From assembly GCF_023684385.1 (NCBI RefSeq), contig NZ_JAGSOJ010000007.1, positions 62,001 through 126,000 on the forward strand: DNA of 64,000 nucleotides, read 5' to 3'. This document shows positions 8,668-16,545 of the stretch, one piece after another. Every line of letters starts with the position of its first letter. Position 1 is the stretch's first letter. The DNA is from Oceanirhabdus seepicola. GTDB taxonomy: Bacteria > Bacillota > Clostridia > Clostridiales > Clostridiaceae. A model generated the notes under the pieces. It was not told the origin of the DNA, did no database searches, and worked only from the letters and a program-made list of their open reading frames with translations. The position numbers were made by a program, and so were the translations under genes.

Positions 8668-8681
8668 TAATCTTATAGATG

Positions 8682-8713
8682 AAAGGCATAAGAAAAAATC
8701 TTATGTCTTTTTT
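8682..8713 (+). terminator. Terminator after the Lon-like gene
   Basis: AAAGGCATAAGA and TCTTATGTCTTT form a stem around an A-rich loop and are followed by a T run. Confidence 0.75.
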
Positions 8714-8799
8714 AAAATATAATAGTATTTCAGAAAGTGATATTATAATAATTCTGAACTCTAAAATTTAATTAAGCTTGCCTAGTAAACCTTTGTATG

Positions 8800-8828
8800 T
8801 TGACATATACATAGCAATGTTTTAATAT
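8800..8828 (+). promoter_or_regulatory. Sigma-A-type promoter for the DUF1292 gene
   Basis: TTGACA (8800-8805), a 17-bp spacer, then TAATAT (8823-8828). It lies about 45 bp upstream of the start codon at 8875. Confidence 0.7.
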
Positions 8829-8874
8829 TAAGGCATATTTAAAATATATTTTTGAAAATTATAGAGGTGATAAA

Positions 8875-9117
8875 TTGAGCACAGAATTAATAATTAAGGT
8901 TACGACAGAAGAAGGGGAAAAAATAGATCTTCAGCTAATTGAGAGTTTTGTGATTGAGGGTCAAAAATATTCATTATTATCTCCAGTAGATGATGATGAA
9001 AATGCATATGTTTATAAGGCAATAGATTTAGGTGAGAATAAAACAGAGTATGAAGTAGTGGAAGATGACCATATTTTTAATATGGTATTAGATGAATATG
9101 AGAAAATGTTCAATTAA
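8875..9117 (+). CDS. DUF1292 family protein
   Basis: 80 residues, TTG start with AGAGGTGATAAA upstream. Small, acidic, and with the DUF1292 pattern: a beta-rich core (IESFVIEGQKYSLLSPVDD, then AYVYKA, then YEVVEDDHIFNMVLDEYEKMF). DUF1292 proteins are widespread in Bacillota, often near Holliday-junction resolvase or alaS genes; their function is unknown. Here the gene stands alone between its own promoter and a strong terminator. Confidence 0.85.
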   Translation: MSTELIIKVTTEEGEKIDLQLIESFVIEGQKYSLLSPVDDDENAYVYKAIDLGENKTEYEVVEDDHIFNMVLDEYEKMFN

Positions 9118-9132
9118 GACATACTTAAATAA

Positions 9133-9163
9133 GGGGGAGTAATACGATTAGTATTACTCCCCC
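9133..9163 (+). terminator. GC-capped hairpin after the DUF1292 gene
   Basis: GGGGGAGTAATAC and GTATTACTCCCCC are perfectly complementary around a 5-nt loop. The tail is TCAGTC rather than a T run. A near copy with the same loop region lies at 9329-9359, so the two hairpins bracket the palindrome at 9171-9263. Confidence 0.65.
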
Positions 9164-9170
9164 TCAGTCT

Positions 9171-9263
9171 GTTGAAAAAGCCCAATCTCGCTGTGCTGCT
9201 TGAGTACTATTTGTACACTGCGCTGCTCGCTCCTCTTGTTCCTTGACCTTGGGCTTTTTCAAC
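9171..9263. repeat. GTTGAAAAAGCCCAA palindromic repeat
   Basis: Perfect 15-bp terminal inverted repeats (GTTGAAAAAGCCCAA and TTGGGCTTTTTCAAC) enclose a relatively GC-rich core with internal inverted parts such as AGTAC-tattt-GTAC. No ORF is present. It looks like a MITE- or REP-type intergenic element; its base composition differs clearly from the AT-rich surroundings. Confidence 0.7.
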
Positions 9264-9328
9264 GCCTGACACTCTAAAGACAGAAAGCAGAGTGAAAACA
9301 ATATATTGTAACTTTGTCAACGAACTCA

Positions 9329-9359
9329 GGGAGAATAATACGTTTAGTATTACTCTCCC
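9329..9359 (+). terminator. Second GGGAG...CTCCC hairpin
   Basis: GGGAGAATAATAC and GTATTACTCTCCC pair with one mismatch around a 5-nt loop and are followed by TTATTTTT. It faces the end of the reverse-strand small gene at 9374-9514 and could stop transcription in both directions. Confidence 0.6.
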
Positions 9360-9373
9360 TTATTTTTAGTTAT

Positions 9374-9514
9374 CTAAATTTTAGGAAGTCCTTTTGTTGG
9401 TTCTTGCTTATTATGTTTAGGATCTCTTGCTAAAGGATAATCAGTTTTACCATTTACGGTATTATTACCTTTGTATGAGATATCCTTTTTAGCATTACTT
9501 CTACTCTTACTCAT
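9374..9514 (-). CDS. Small hydrophilic protein (46 aa)
   Basis: An ORF of 46 codons read on the minus strand, beginning MSKSRSNAKKDISYKG and ending KGLPKI. The ATG at 9514 is preceded by GAAAGGAGTGATCTT, a strong ribosome binding site at the right distance, which is the main reason to accept it. The protein is basic, Lys/Asn-rich, has no cysteine or hydrophobic segment, and is probably disordered. Its size and composition recall minor small acid-soluble spore proteins, but I see no diagnostic motif, so the function is unknown. A hairpin terminator faces its 3' end. Confidence 0.6.
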   Translation of the reverse strand: MSKSRSNAKKDISYKGNNTVNGKTDYPLARDPKHNKQEPTKGLPKI

Positions 9515-9760
9515 AAGATCACTCCTTTCTCATATTAGTGTTTCCACGAGTGATGGAATAATTCGCGTTGTTGTTAATTTTAATATATTAAATAATAATA
9601 TTGTACTAGATTATGCATCTAGTAAATATTATTTTTGGATTTTGTAAGAAAAGTTCAGAAAAAAGAAGGATGATGAAGAAAGATGTAGAATATATTATGA
9701 TGTAGTATATATTAATAGATGATTTGATATTCAGAGTAAATTTCATTTAAAATGATAATA
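9515..9760. other. AT-rich leader region without a gene
   Basis: No ORF of note. It holds a short inverted repeat ACTAGATtatgcATCTAGT near 9606 and presumably the divergent promoters for the small reverse gene and the riboswitch-controlled operon; no clear -35/-10 pair could be singled out. Confidence 0.4.
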
Positions 9761-9836
9761 GCAAACTTATGGAAACATAAGGACGCAAAGACATGGGTCT
9801 AAAATACATATTAACGTATTATGATTGCCAGTTTGC
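9761..9836 (+). ncRNA. c-di-GMP-I (GEMM) riboswitch aptamer
   Basis: P1 is formed by GCAAAC (9761) and GTTTGC (9831). The conserved core follows: a stem with GAAA tetraloop (TTATGGAAACATAA), then GGACGCAAAG, a GGTCTAA block, and ATGATTGCCA before the closing strand. This is the consensus of the c-di-GMP-I riboswitch. It lies about 145 nt upstream of the phosphatase gene with an intrinsic terminator in between, so binding of c-di-GMP should set the transcription of the partner-switch operon. Whether it is an on- or off-switch cannot be read safely by eye. Confidence 0.92.
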
Positions 9837-9881
9837 CGAAATATTAATTAAAAGTATATTAGGTAAATCTAAGAGCTTATT

Positions 9882-9940
9882 ACATCGTAAACGATGTTAA
9901 AGGAAAGGTGTCTGTGGTCCATAGGCACCTTTTTATTTTT
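9882..9940 (+). terminator. Riboswitch expression platform: hairpin and terminator
   Basis: A small hairpin ACATCGT-aa-ACGATGT (9882-9897) is followed by AAAGGTG...CACCTTT (9904-9932) with a TTTTATTTTT tract. The second is a typical intrinsic terminator lying between the c-di-GMP aptamer and the start codon at 9983. Confidence 0.85.
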
Positions 9941-9982
9941 GCAAAAATTGACTACTAATAATAGAAGGTTGGGGTAGTTTAT

Positions 9983-11875
9983 ATGAAGAAAATAAAATTT
10001 GAAAACCAGATTAGAGTTAAAATAACAAGTGCCATTATTTTATGTTCTTTTATTTTAGCTCTATTGATAAGTTTTATCAGTATAGTTCTGAACTATAACT
10101 TTTTTGAAAAAGAAATTAAACAAAAACTGGAACTTCTTCCACAGAATTATTCAAATACTTTTAATGCTGATTTTAAAATGGTTGGAAGCACTGTAAATGC
10201 ACTAAAACACAGTATTTCTGTAACATTTGATTTGGATAAATTTAAGGCATCTCCTAATGATTATGTTGAAGAATATGAAAAAATCATGGATTCCACAGTA
10301 AAAAAATCAGGAGAAGCATTAAGCACGAAGACATTAAATGGTGTACAAGCAGTATATTTTACAATTAATCCTGAATTGACAGGAGATGTATATGAAATTT
10401 GGTATGTTAACCAAGAACAGACAGATGGATTTAAAAAAGTAGATTCAGATCCCAATCCCCAAAACCCATACATAAAAGATTTTTATCCTGATAATGAAAG
10501 TATGCATTGGTATTATAATCCTATTAAAAAAGGTGAAGGTGTTTGGAGCGAGCCTTATAAAGAAGTTGATTTGGAGAAAGATATTATTTCTTACACAGAA
10601 CCAATTTATAAAGATGATGTTTTAATTGGTGTTGTAGGTATGGATATAGATATTAATGCTATGAAAAACACAATTAAAAATATGAAAGTATATGATACCG
10701 GATATGCTTTTCTGCTTTGTGATGAATATCATTTTTTAATTCATCCTACATATAAATTAGAAGATAGTTTGAAAACAATAGAAAATGGAAGTTTGGAATT
10801 TTTAACAAAAGAAATAGAAAAAAAAGAAAGTGGGGTTATAAAGGCTAAAGGTAAATTAAAAGAGAAAATTCTAGGTTATTCTCATTTGTCAAATGGTTGG
10901 ATTTTAGTTTTTGAAGTACCTATATATGAAGTATATTCATCAATGAGAATACAGATGTTTGTAAACTTTATGACAATATTTTTATCTGTCTTTATTATTA
11001 TTCCTATTGCATTACACATTGGTAAATCTATTTCAAAACCTATTGTGAAAATTACAGAACTAATTAAGAATACATCAAAGTTTAATTTTGATGATGATAA
11101 ATCACTAGAAATTTTAATTACTAATAAAGATGAAATAGGGGTCATGGCAAGGGAAATGTTCTTTATGAGAAAATTTTTAAAAGAAACAGGAGTTCATAAA
11201 GCGGCTAAATTACAAAGGTCATACTTGCAAAGTGAATTTCCTATTCTCAATAAAGCTAATATGGAGGTAATCTATGCGCCATCCAAAACAGTTAGTGGTG
11301 ACTTTTACCATTTAGAAAGAACAAATAAAAATGTAGTTGTAGGGGTATTATGGGATGTGAGTGGTAAGGGTGTTACAGCGGCATTGAGCATTTCAGCATT
11401 TAATATTTTGTTTAATAAAACATTACTAATTACTCAAAACCCTATTGAAATTCTTAATTGCTTAAATACTAGAGTAAGTGAACTTCTTGGAAACACGTAT
11501 ATTGCGGCATGCTGTTTTAGTTTTGATTTTGAAAAAAAAGAAGCGAAAATCGCAGGTGCAGGAATAAATGAGTTTATATACAGCTCCAAGGAAGGAAATT
11601 ATAAACAAAAAATTGTTAAAGGTCCATTTTTAGGGATGTTCGAGGAGAGTTTATTTGATCAACAAACAATTCATTTTGAATCTGGTGATAAATTTTGCTT
11701 TCTAACTGATGGATTAGAATTTATATTTGAAGAGGATTTCAGTGGGGAAAATTCCCTGAAAATAGATTCGATAACTGAGTTTAAGAATTATATAGAAGAT
11801 TCCTTGAATAGTACTTTGGTTGATGAAGAAGGAATAAAAGACGATTGTACATTGCTTGCAATAGAAATTAAGTGA
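9983..11875 (+). CDS. Membrane sensor PP2C phosphatase (RsbU/SpoIIE type)
   Basis: 630 residues. Helix 1 at about 15-37, an extracellular dCACHE-like sensor domain (about 40-320, with GVVGMDIDINAMKNTIKNM), helix 2 at about 325-350, a HAMP linker (350-405), and a C-terminal PP2C-type phosphatase (about 410-630). Metal-binding signatures are SGDFYHLE, WDVSGKGVTAAL, FLTDGLEF and DDCTLLAIEI. Such enzymes dephosphorylate a STAS-domain antagonist to release a sigma factor or other target in partner switching. The RsbW-like kinase and STAS genes follow directly, which fits. Transcription is under the c-di-GMP riboswitch upstream. Confidence 0.9.
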   Translation: MKKIKFENQIRVKITSAIILCSFILALLISFISIVLNYNFFEKEIKQKLELLPQNYSNTFNADFKMVGSTVNALKHSISVTFDLDKFKASPNDYVEEYEKIMDSTVKKSGEALSTKTLNGVQAVYFTINPELTGDVYEIWYVNQEQTDGFKKVDSDPNPQNPYIKDFYPDNESMHWYYNPIKKGEGVWSEPYKEVDLEKDIISYTEPIYKDDVLIGVVGMDIDINAMKNTIKNMKVYDTGYAFLLCDEYHFLIHPTYKLEDSLKTIENGSLEFLTKEIEKKESGVIKAKGKLKEKILGYSHLSNGWILVFEVPIYEVYSSMRIQMFVNFMTIFLSVFIIIPIALHIGKSISKPIVKITELIKNTSKFNFDDDKSLEILITNKDEIGVMAREMFFMRKFLKETGVHKAAKLQRSYLQSEFPILNKANMEVIYAPSKTVSGDFYHLERTNKNVVVGVLWDVSGKGVTAALSISAFNILFNKTLLITQNPIEILNCLNTRVSELLGNTYIAACCFSFDFEKKEAKIAGAGINEFIYSSKEGNYKQKIVKGPFLGMFEESLFDQQTIHFESGDKFCFLTDGLEFIFEEDFSGENSLKIDSITEFKNYIEDSLNSTLVDEEGIKDDCTLLAIEIK

Positions 11876-11892
11876 GTGGAGGATAGTGTGAA

Positions 11893-12276
11893 ATGATAAA
11901 AAATGAATTTGTTTTATATGGCTTAACTAAATATAAAGAAATTATTGATAAAATAATTAATGATTTAAAAGTTATACATGATAATTTTGATATTAGATTA
12001 ATACTGACTGAAGCGTTAACAAATGCTTTTAAGCATGGAAATGATGGAAATGATGGAAAACCAATTTTTTTAAGATATACTTGCGATGATATCAAAATTG
12101 TATTTGAAATAGAGGATTCCGGAACTGGATTTAGAAACATAGTTATTCCGGATAAAGCTTTAGATGAAACTTTGTTAAATGAGAGTGGAAGGGGATTATT
12201 TCTTATTAAATGTATTGCTGATAAACTTGAATTAAGAAATAATACTTTAGTTATTGAAAAATATTTAACACAGTAA
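11893..12276 (+). CDS. RsbW/SpoIIAB-like serine kinase (anti-sigma-type)
   Basis: 127 residues, GHKL ATPase fold. The N box is LTEALTNAFKHGN, the G1 box FEIEDSGTGF, the G2 box GRGLFLI. This set is typical of RsbW/SpoIIAB-type kinases that phosphorylate a STAS antagonist and bind a sigma factor or another partner. GGAGGATAG lies about 10 nt upstream of ATG 11893, which begins 17 nt after the phosphatase gene. No sigma factor gene is in the window, so the final target is unknown. Confidence 0.88.
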   Translation: MIKNEFVLYGLTKYKEIIDKIINDLKVIHDNFDIRLILTEALTNAFKHGNDGNDGKPIFLRYTCDDIKIVFEIEDSGTGFRNIVIPDKALDETLLNESGRGLFLIKCIADKLELRNNTLVIEKYLTQ

Positions 12277-12338
12277 TGATCAATTAAATTTTTTATGTAA
12301 AATATAACTTTAAAATTACCTAAACAAGGAGGATGACA

Positions 12339-12623
12339 ATGAAAAAATTAAATCTGTTAATACCCGAAAATTTTGCAGTAGATGAAGCTGCTGAGTTTAG
12401 AGAAAAGGTAAATGATTTAATAAGTAAAGGGGAAAAACATTTCAAGCTAGATTTCAAAAATTGCTCATTTATTGATAGTACAGGACTAGGTGTTTTGGTA
12501 TCAATTTATAAAAAGTGTAAAGAGCTAAATGGTAGTTTAAATATTTATGCTGTTAATAATCCAAAGGTCATGAAAATTTTTAGACTAACAAGATTAGATA
12601 AGGTGCTTGAAATTGAAAGTTAA
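12339..12623 (+). CDS. STAS-domain anti-sigma factor antagonist (SpoIIAA/RsbV-like)
   Basis: 94 residues from ATG 12339. An ATG at 12333 abuts the AAGGAGG ribosome binding site and is too close, whereas 12339 has a 6-nt spacing. The conserved loop FIDSTGLGVLVSIYKK contains the serine that the partner kinase phosphorylates and the phosphatase releases. It completes a phosphatase-kinase-antagonist set within a single operon, ended by the terminator at 12717. Confidence 0.92.
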   Translation: MKKLNLLIPENFAVDEAAEFREKVNDLISKGEKHFKLDFKNCSFIDSTGLGVLVSIYKKCKELNGSLNIYAVNNPKVMKIFRLTRLDKVLEIES

Positions 12624-12716
12624 GCTTTGGGAGGCTTAATTAATAGCTTTATGAGCAATTCAATACTAAAATTTAACATATAGTGAGAGTTCATAAGAAA
12701 ATATTCAAAAAAGATG

Positions 12717-12762
12717 AAATTAAACTGAACAGATTGATATTCTGTTCAGTTTAATTTTTTTT
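12717..12762 (+). terminator. Strong terminator of the partner-switch operon
   Basis: AAATTAAACTGAACAG and CTGTTCAGTTTAATTT form a 16-bp perfect stem, followed by a T run. It separates the partner-switch operon from the GGDEF gene. Confidence 0.93.
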
Positions 12763-12818
12763 CGTACTTTTCTGGATTGTCTTATTATATTAGAGAATAT
12801 TATATACAATGTTGAAAT

Positions 12819-12847
12819 TTGTCAAAATATAAGAAATGATGTATAAT
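12819..12847 (+). promoter_or_regulatory. Sigma-A-type promoter for the GGDEF gene
   Basis: TTGTCA (12819-12824), 17-bp spacer, TATAAT (12842-12847). About 100 nt of leader precede the ATG at 12945; I see no riboswitch in it. Confidence 0.78.
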
Positions 12848-12944
12848 ATATCTAATAAAATCTGTATGTAAATACATCGTATTATCCTAAATATTTAAAG
12901 AAAACGATGCTTAAGGCATATTCAGATAAAAGGGGAAGATTGAT

Positions 12945-14453
12945 ATGTTCTTACTAATTGTTATTTTTGCAATTATAATAATATTTTTAATAGTGTATAT
13001 TCTAAAGCATAGAAAGGTTGAAAATAGATTAAAAGAAATAAATGGAGATTTAAAAAATAGTTGTGAATTATTCAGAAAAATATTAAACACAATGCCTAAT
13101 CCTGTTTTTTATAAAAATGCAAATTTTGAATATGTTGAAGTGAATGATTCATATATGGAAAATATGGGTTTTGAAAAAGATGATATTATTAATCAGACTG
13201 TCTTTGATATTAATCAGGGGGAACTAGCACAATCTCATCATGAATTAGATGTAGAACTAATTAAAAATGGAGGGAAACAAACGTACGAAGCAAAGGTAAT
13301 TTATGCAGATGGAATAGAATATGATGTACTATTTAGTAAAGCAGCTGTAGCATCAGAAGATAAGAAAGTTGAAGGAATAGTTGGAGTAATGCTTGATATT
13401 ACAGAGAGAAAGAAAATTGAGAAGAGGGTAAGCAGATTATTGAAGGTAAACGAAGCAATGCTTGAAGTGAGTCATTTCATTATTGGAATGGATGATATTA
13501 ACCAGATGTTTGACTTAATATTAGAAAAGGCACTTGCAATTATTCAGTGTGCTAAATTTGGAAGTATTTTAATTCTAACAGAGGATAAAAATTTAGAAAT
13601 TGCTGCTTTCAAAGGATATGATCCCGAAAAGGTAAAAAGATTTAGTGTTCCTGTTAAACAGTCTTTTCTTTGGTATAAAACTGAAGGTAATATGGATAGA
13701 ACAGTTATAATCAATAAATGGGATATGGTGGGAAATGATAATGGAGTTGATATGGTTGCTAATACTGAAGGGGTTCAAATTAAGTCAAATATCATTGCAC
13801 CAATAATAATAAAAGGCAAATTATATGGAGAATTAAGTATTGACAGTGAGTTTGAAAATGTTTTTGATGAAGAAGATGTAGAAATATTGGAACATCTGAG
13901 AAGTAAAATTGAAATAGCCATTAGTAAACATAAAATGTATAAAGAAATAATGTATTTATCTAGGTATGATAAATTGACTAATGTATATAACAGAAGGTAC
14001 TTTGAAGATGTTTTTGATGAACAATTTAAGAAATCTGTTAGATGTGGTGAAGGATTCTATTTTGTGGTATTTGATTTAAATGGACTAAAAGTAATTAATG
14101 ATAGCTTTGGTCATTTAGCTGGTGATGAGTATATTAAAACTTTCGCTAGTAGTTTAAGTAGTTCTATTGGTTCTTCAGACTGTTTCGCTAGATATGGTGG
14201 AGATGAATTTGTAGCTGTACTTTTAGAAGAAGATTCTCAAAAACTAATAGTAAAATTTGAGAGCTTAATTTCAGAATTTAAAAATAATCCTATTATATTT
14301 GAAGGAAATAAAATTGTGTGTAGTTTTAGTTATGGTATTGCATCGTTTCCACATGATGCTAAAACTTATGAGCAATTAGTCAAAGTTGCAGACGAGAGGA
14401 TGTATAAATATAAGCAAAATTATAAAAGAAAACTAAAAAAAATGAATAGGTAA
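12945..14453 (+). CDS. PAS-GAF-GGDEF diguanylate cyclase
   Basis: 502 residues. A single N-terminal membrane helix (2-20), PAS domain (about 35-155, with TMPNPVFYKNANFEYVEVND), GAF domain (about 165-325) and GGDEF domain (about 335-495). The active-site loop RYGGDEFVAVL is intact, so c-di-GMP synthesis is likely. The product-inhibition I-site (RxxD just upstream of the GGDEF loop) is missing: the matching residues are GSSD. It is transcribed from its own promoter next to an operon controlled by a c-di-GMP riboswitch, which suggests a local signalling circuit, although that link is inference. Confidence 0.92.
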   Translation: MFLLIVIFAIIIIFLIVYILKHRKVENRLKEINGDLKNSCELFRKILNTMPNPVFYKNANFEYVEVNDSYMENMGFEKDDIINQTVFDINQGELAQSHHELDVELIKNGGKQTYEAKVIYADGIEYDVLFSKAAVASEDKKVEGIVGVMLDITERKKIEKRVSRLLKVNEAMLEVSHFIIGMDDINQMFDLILEKALAIIQCAKFGSILILTEDKNLEIAAFKGYDPEKVKRFSVPVKQSFLWYKTEGNMDRTVIINKWDMVGNDNGVDMVANTEGVQIKSNIIAPIIIKGKLYGELSIDSEFENVFDEEDVEILEHLRSKIEIAISKHKMYKEIMYLSRYDKLTNVYNRRYFEDVFDEQFKKSVRCGEGFYFVVFDLNGLKVINDSFGHLAGDEYIKTFASSLSSSIGSSDCFARYGGDEFVAVLLEEDSQKLIVKFESLISEFKNNPIIFEGNKIVCSFSYGIASFPHDAKTYEQLVKVADERMYKYKQNYKRKLKKMNR

Positions 14454-14503
14454 TGTATCCTAGAATTACAGTATGTTCATGTTATGAGTAATTTATGGAC
14501 AAG

Positions 14504-14532
14504 TTGACAAAATGATGGTATTGAGTTAATAT
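14504..14532 (+). promoter_or_regulatory. Sigma-A-type promoter for the 5'-nucleotidase gene
   Basis: TTGACA (14504-14509), 17-bp spacer, TAATAT (14527-14532), 40 bp ahead of the start codon. Confidence 0.75.
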
Positions 14533-14571
14533 AACGAAGAACATACTAAAAAAATCTAGGGGGGTAAACTA

Positions 14572-16335
14572 ATGAAAATTAAGATGAGAAAAATCCTTTC
14601 TATGCTTATGATGTGTACAATGATCTTAGGCATGACAAATGGTATGGTTTTTGCTGATGAAGCAACAAACCCAAAAATATCTACAACTAAGGAAACTAAA
14701 GTTGAGCAAATTGAAAATGTAATTGATATCCTTTCAGTGAATGACTTCCACGGAAACGTGAAAGAAAACGGAAAGAATATTGGTATGGCTAAAATGGTTG
14801 GTTACATAAACGATCAAAAGGCTGTTAATCCTAATACACTTGTTGTTGCAGCAGGTGATAGTTATCAAGGTACTGCACTTTCTAACTTAACATTTGGTGC
14901 ACCAGTAAATGAAATGTATAAAGCGATGGGTGTTATGGCATCTGCTGTTGGTAACCATGAGTTTGACTGGGGTGTTGATCGTATAGCACAATGGTCTAAA
15001 GACGGTGGATTTCCATTCTTAGCAGCAAACATCTACGATAAAGAAACTGGAGAACCGGTTGCTTGGGCAAAGCCTTATATAATTAAAGAAGTTGAAGGTA
15101 AAAAGATTGCATTTATCGGTTTATCTACAATTATGACTGCTGATCAAACAAGTGTAGAGAACGTAGCTACATTAGAATTTAAATCAGCAGCAGAAGGTGC
15201 TAAGATATGGATTGAATACCTTAAAGCTGGAAAAGCTGAAGAAGGTACTCCAGATGTAATCGTTGCATTAACACACGTTCCAGCATATCAAGATAAGTAT
15301 GGAGATGATCCAACTTTACCAGTAACAGGAGATGAGATTGAGGAATTATGTGCAGTTGAAGGTCTTGATGCTGTAATTACAGGACATTCACATACGACTG
15401 TTGCAGGTTATGTAAATGGTACTCCAGTAGTACAAGCTTACAAGAATGGACGTTCTGTAGGTAAGATTTCTATTCAATTAAATGATGATAAATCTGTAAA
15501 AGCTATTACACCATCAGTAACTAAAGTTTACGAATTTTCAAATGATATTATTGAAAGTGAAGATGCTAAAGCATCATATGATAAGTTCGATAAAGATTTT
15601 GAACCAATTACTAGTGAAGTAATAGGTGAATTAGAAGGCGATTTAAGTCATGGAAAGCAAATGAAAAATGTAACTCCATTAGGTTACTGGACAGCTGATC
15701 TTATGAGAAAAGCTACAGGAGTTCAAATTGGTTTAACAAACGGTGGTGGTTTAAGAATACCACTAAAAGAAGGTAAAATCACAATGGGGCACATGTACGA
15801 GGTTATGCCTTTTGATAATACATTATATACAATGGAAGTAACAGGTGCTCACCTAAAAGCATTAGTTGACCACGGAATCGAAGCGGATTTCATGGGAGAT
15901 GGACAAGTTGCTGGGGTAAAGGTTGTTTACGATCCAACTAGAGAATATGAAGACAGAATTGTAAGTATTACTTTAGAAGATGGAACACCAATTGAAATGG
16001 AAAAGACATATACTCTTGTAACAAATGATTTCCTTTCTGGTAACCGTGATAAATATAATTTTGATGGTGCTAAAAACAGAAAAGATACATTTGTTCCTAT
16101 CAGAGACGTGCTTGTTAAAGAATTTAAAGCAGGAAAAGTTGTAGCTCCTTCAGTAGAAGGTCTTTTCGTAGCAAAAGCTACTGAGACTGAGAAGTACACA
16201 ATTAAATCTGGAGATGTTCTTTGGAAAATCGCAGAATCTTATGGTGTAACTTATCAGAAACTTGCTGAAATGAATAACATAGCTAACCCACATTTAATAT
16301 TTGAAGGAGATACATTAGTAGTTCCTGGTAATTAA
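14572..16335 (+). CDS. Secreted 5'-nucleotidase/UshA-family phosphoesterase with LysM
   Basis: 587 residues. A signal peptide (about 1-28, ending VFA-DE), a metallophosphatase domain (about 45-290) with metal-binding motifs VNDFHGN, AAGDSYQGTA, GNHEFDWG and TGHSHTT, a 5'-nucleotidase C-terminal domain (about 345-520; LTNGGGLRIPL, VMPFDNTLY), and a C-terminal LysM motif (about 540-586; SGDVLWKIAESYG). The family hydrolyses extracellular nucleotides to nucleosides and phosphate; LysM should hold the enzyme at peptidoglycan. GGGGGG lies 8 nt upstream of the ATG. Promoter upstream and hairpin downstream make it monocistronic. Confidence 0.93.
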   Translation: MKIKMRKILSMLMMCTMILGMTNGMVFADEATNPKISTTKETKVEQIENVIDILSVNDFHGNVKENGKNIGMAKMVGYINDQKAVNPNTLVVAAGDSYQGTALSNLTFGAPVNEMYKAMGVMASAVGNHEFDWGVDRIAQWSKDGGFPFLAANIYDKETGEPVAWAKPYIIKEVEGKKIAFIGLSTIMTADQTSVENVATLEFKSAAEGAKIWIEYLKAGKAEEGTPDVIVALTHVPAYQDKYGDDPTLPVTGDEIEELCAVEGLDAVITGHSHTTVAGYVNGTPVVQAYKNGRSVGKISIQLNDDKSVKAITPSVTKVYEFSNDIIESEDAKASYDKFDKDFEPITSEVIGELEGDLSHGKQMKNVTPLGYWTADLMRKATGVQIGLTNGGGLRIPLKEGKITMGHMYEVMPFDNTLYTMEVTGAHLKALVDHGIEADFMGDGQVAGVKVVYDPTREYEDRIVSITLEDGTPIEMEKTYTLVTNDFLSGNRDKYNFDGAKNRKDTFVPIRDVLVKEFKAGKVVAPSVEGLFVAKATETEKYTIKSGDVLWKIAESYGVTYQKLAEMNNIANPHLIFEGDTLVVPGN

Positions 16336-16352
16336 TATGTGAAAAAATTGAT

Positions 16353-16383
16353 ATAGCCTTTCTCCTTTAAAGGGGGAAGGCTA
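16353..16383 (+). terminator. Hairpin after the 5'-nucleotidase gene
   Basis: ATAGCCTTTCTCC and GGGGGAAGGCTAT pair around TTTAAA. Only a mixed T/C tail follows, so termination is probable, not certain. Confidence 0.65.
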
Positions 16384-16445
16384 TTCTACTTCCTTAAGTA
16401 ATTAAAAAAATCATAGGATGGAAACAATGAAGGGTCAACACTTAG

Positions 16446-16499
16446 AAAACATAGTTGAAAGTTGTGAGTGGTGAGTTGAGAACAATTAACATTTCACTC
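16446..16499. repeat. Heptamer repeat, solo end of family M
   Basis: Four degenerate heptamers of type GTTGARA/GTGAGTG followed by AGAACAATTAACATTTCACTC. It aligns, nearly base for base, with the left end of the element at 44351-44595. Only one end is present, so it is a remnant or a solo terminal repeat. Confidence 0.65.
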
Positions 16500-16545
16500 C
16501 CAACTAAGCACGGCTTTGCGTGTTATTTTAAAAGGGAGTGTATAG

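Noticed and set aside
12848..12944. Second c-di-GMP riboswitch in the GGDEF gene leader
   Set aside because: The leader has no GGAAAC or GGACGCAAAG core and no terminator; only a simple AT-rich leader is present.
16434..16497. Short ORF starting at ATG 16429 across the heptamer repeat
   Set aside because: Fewer than 25 codons, overlaps the repeat, has no ribosome binding site and no similar frame in the other copies.
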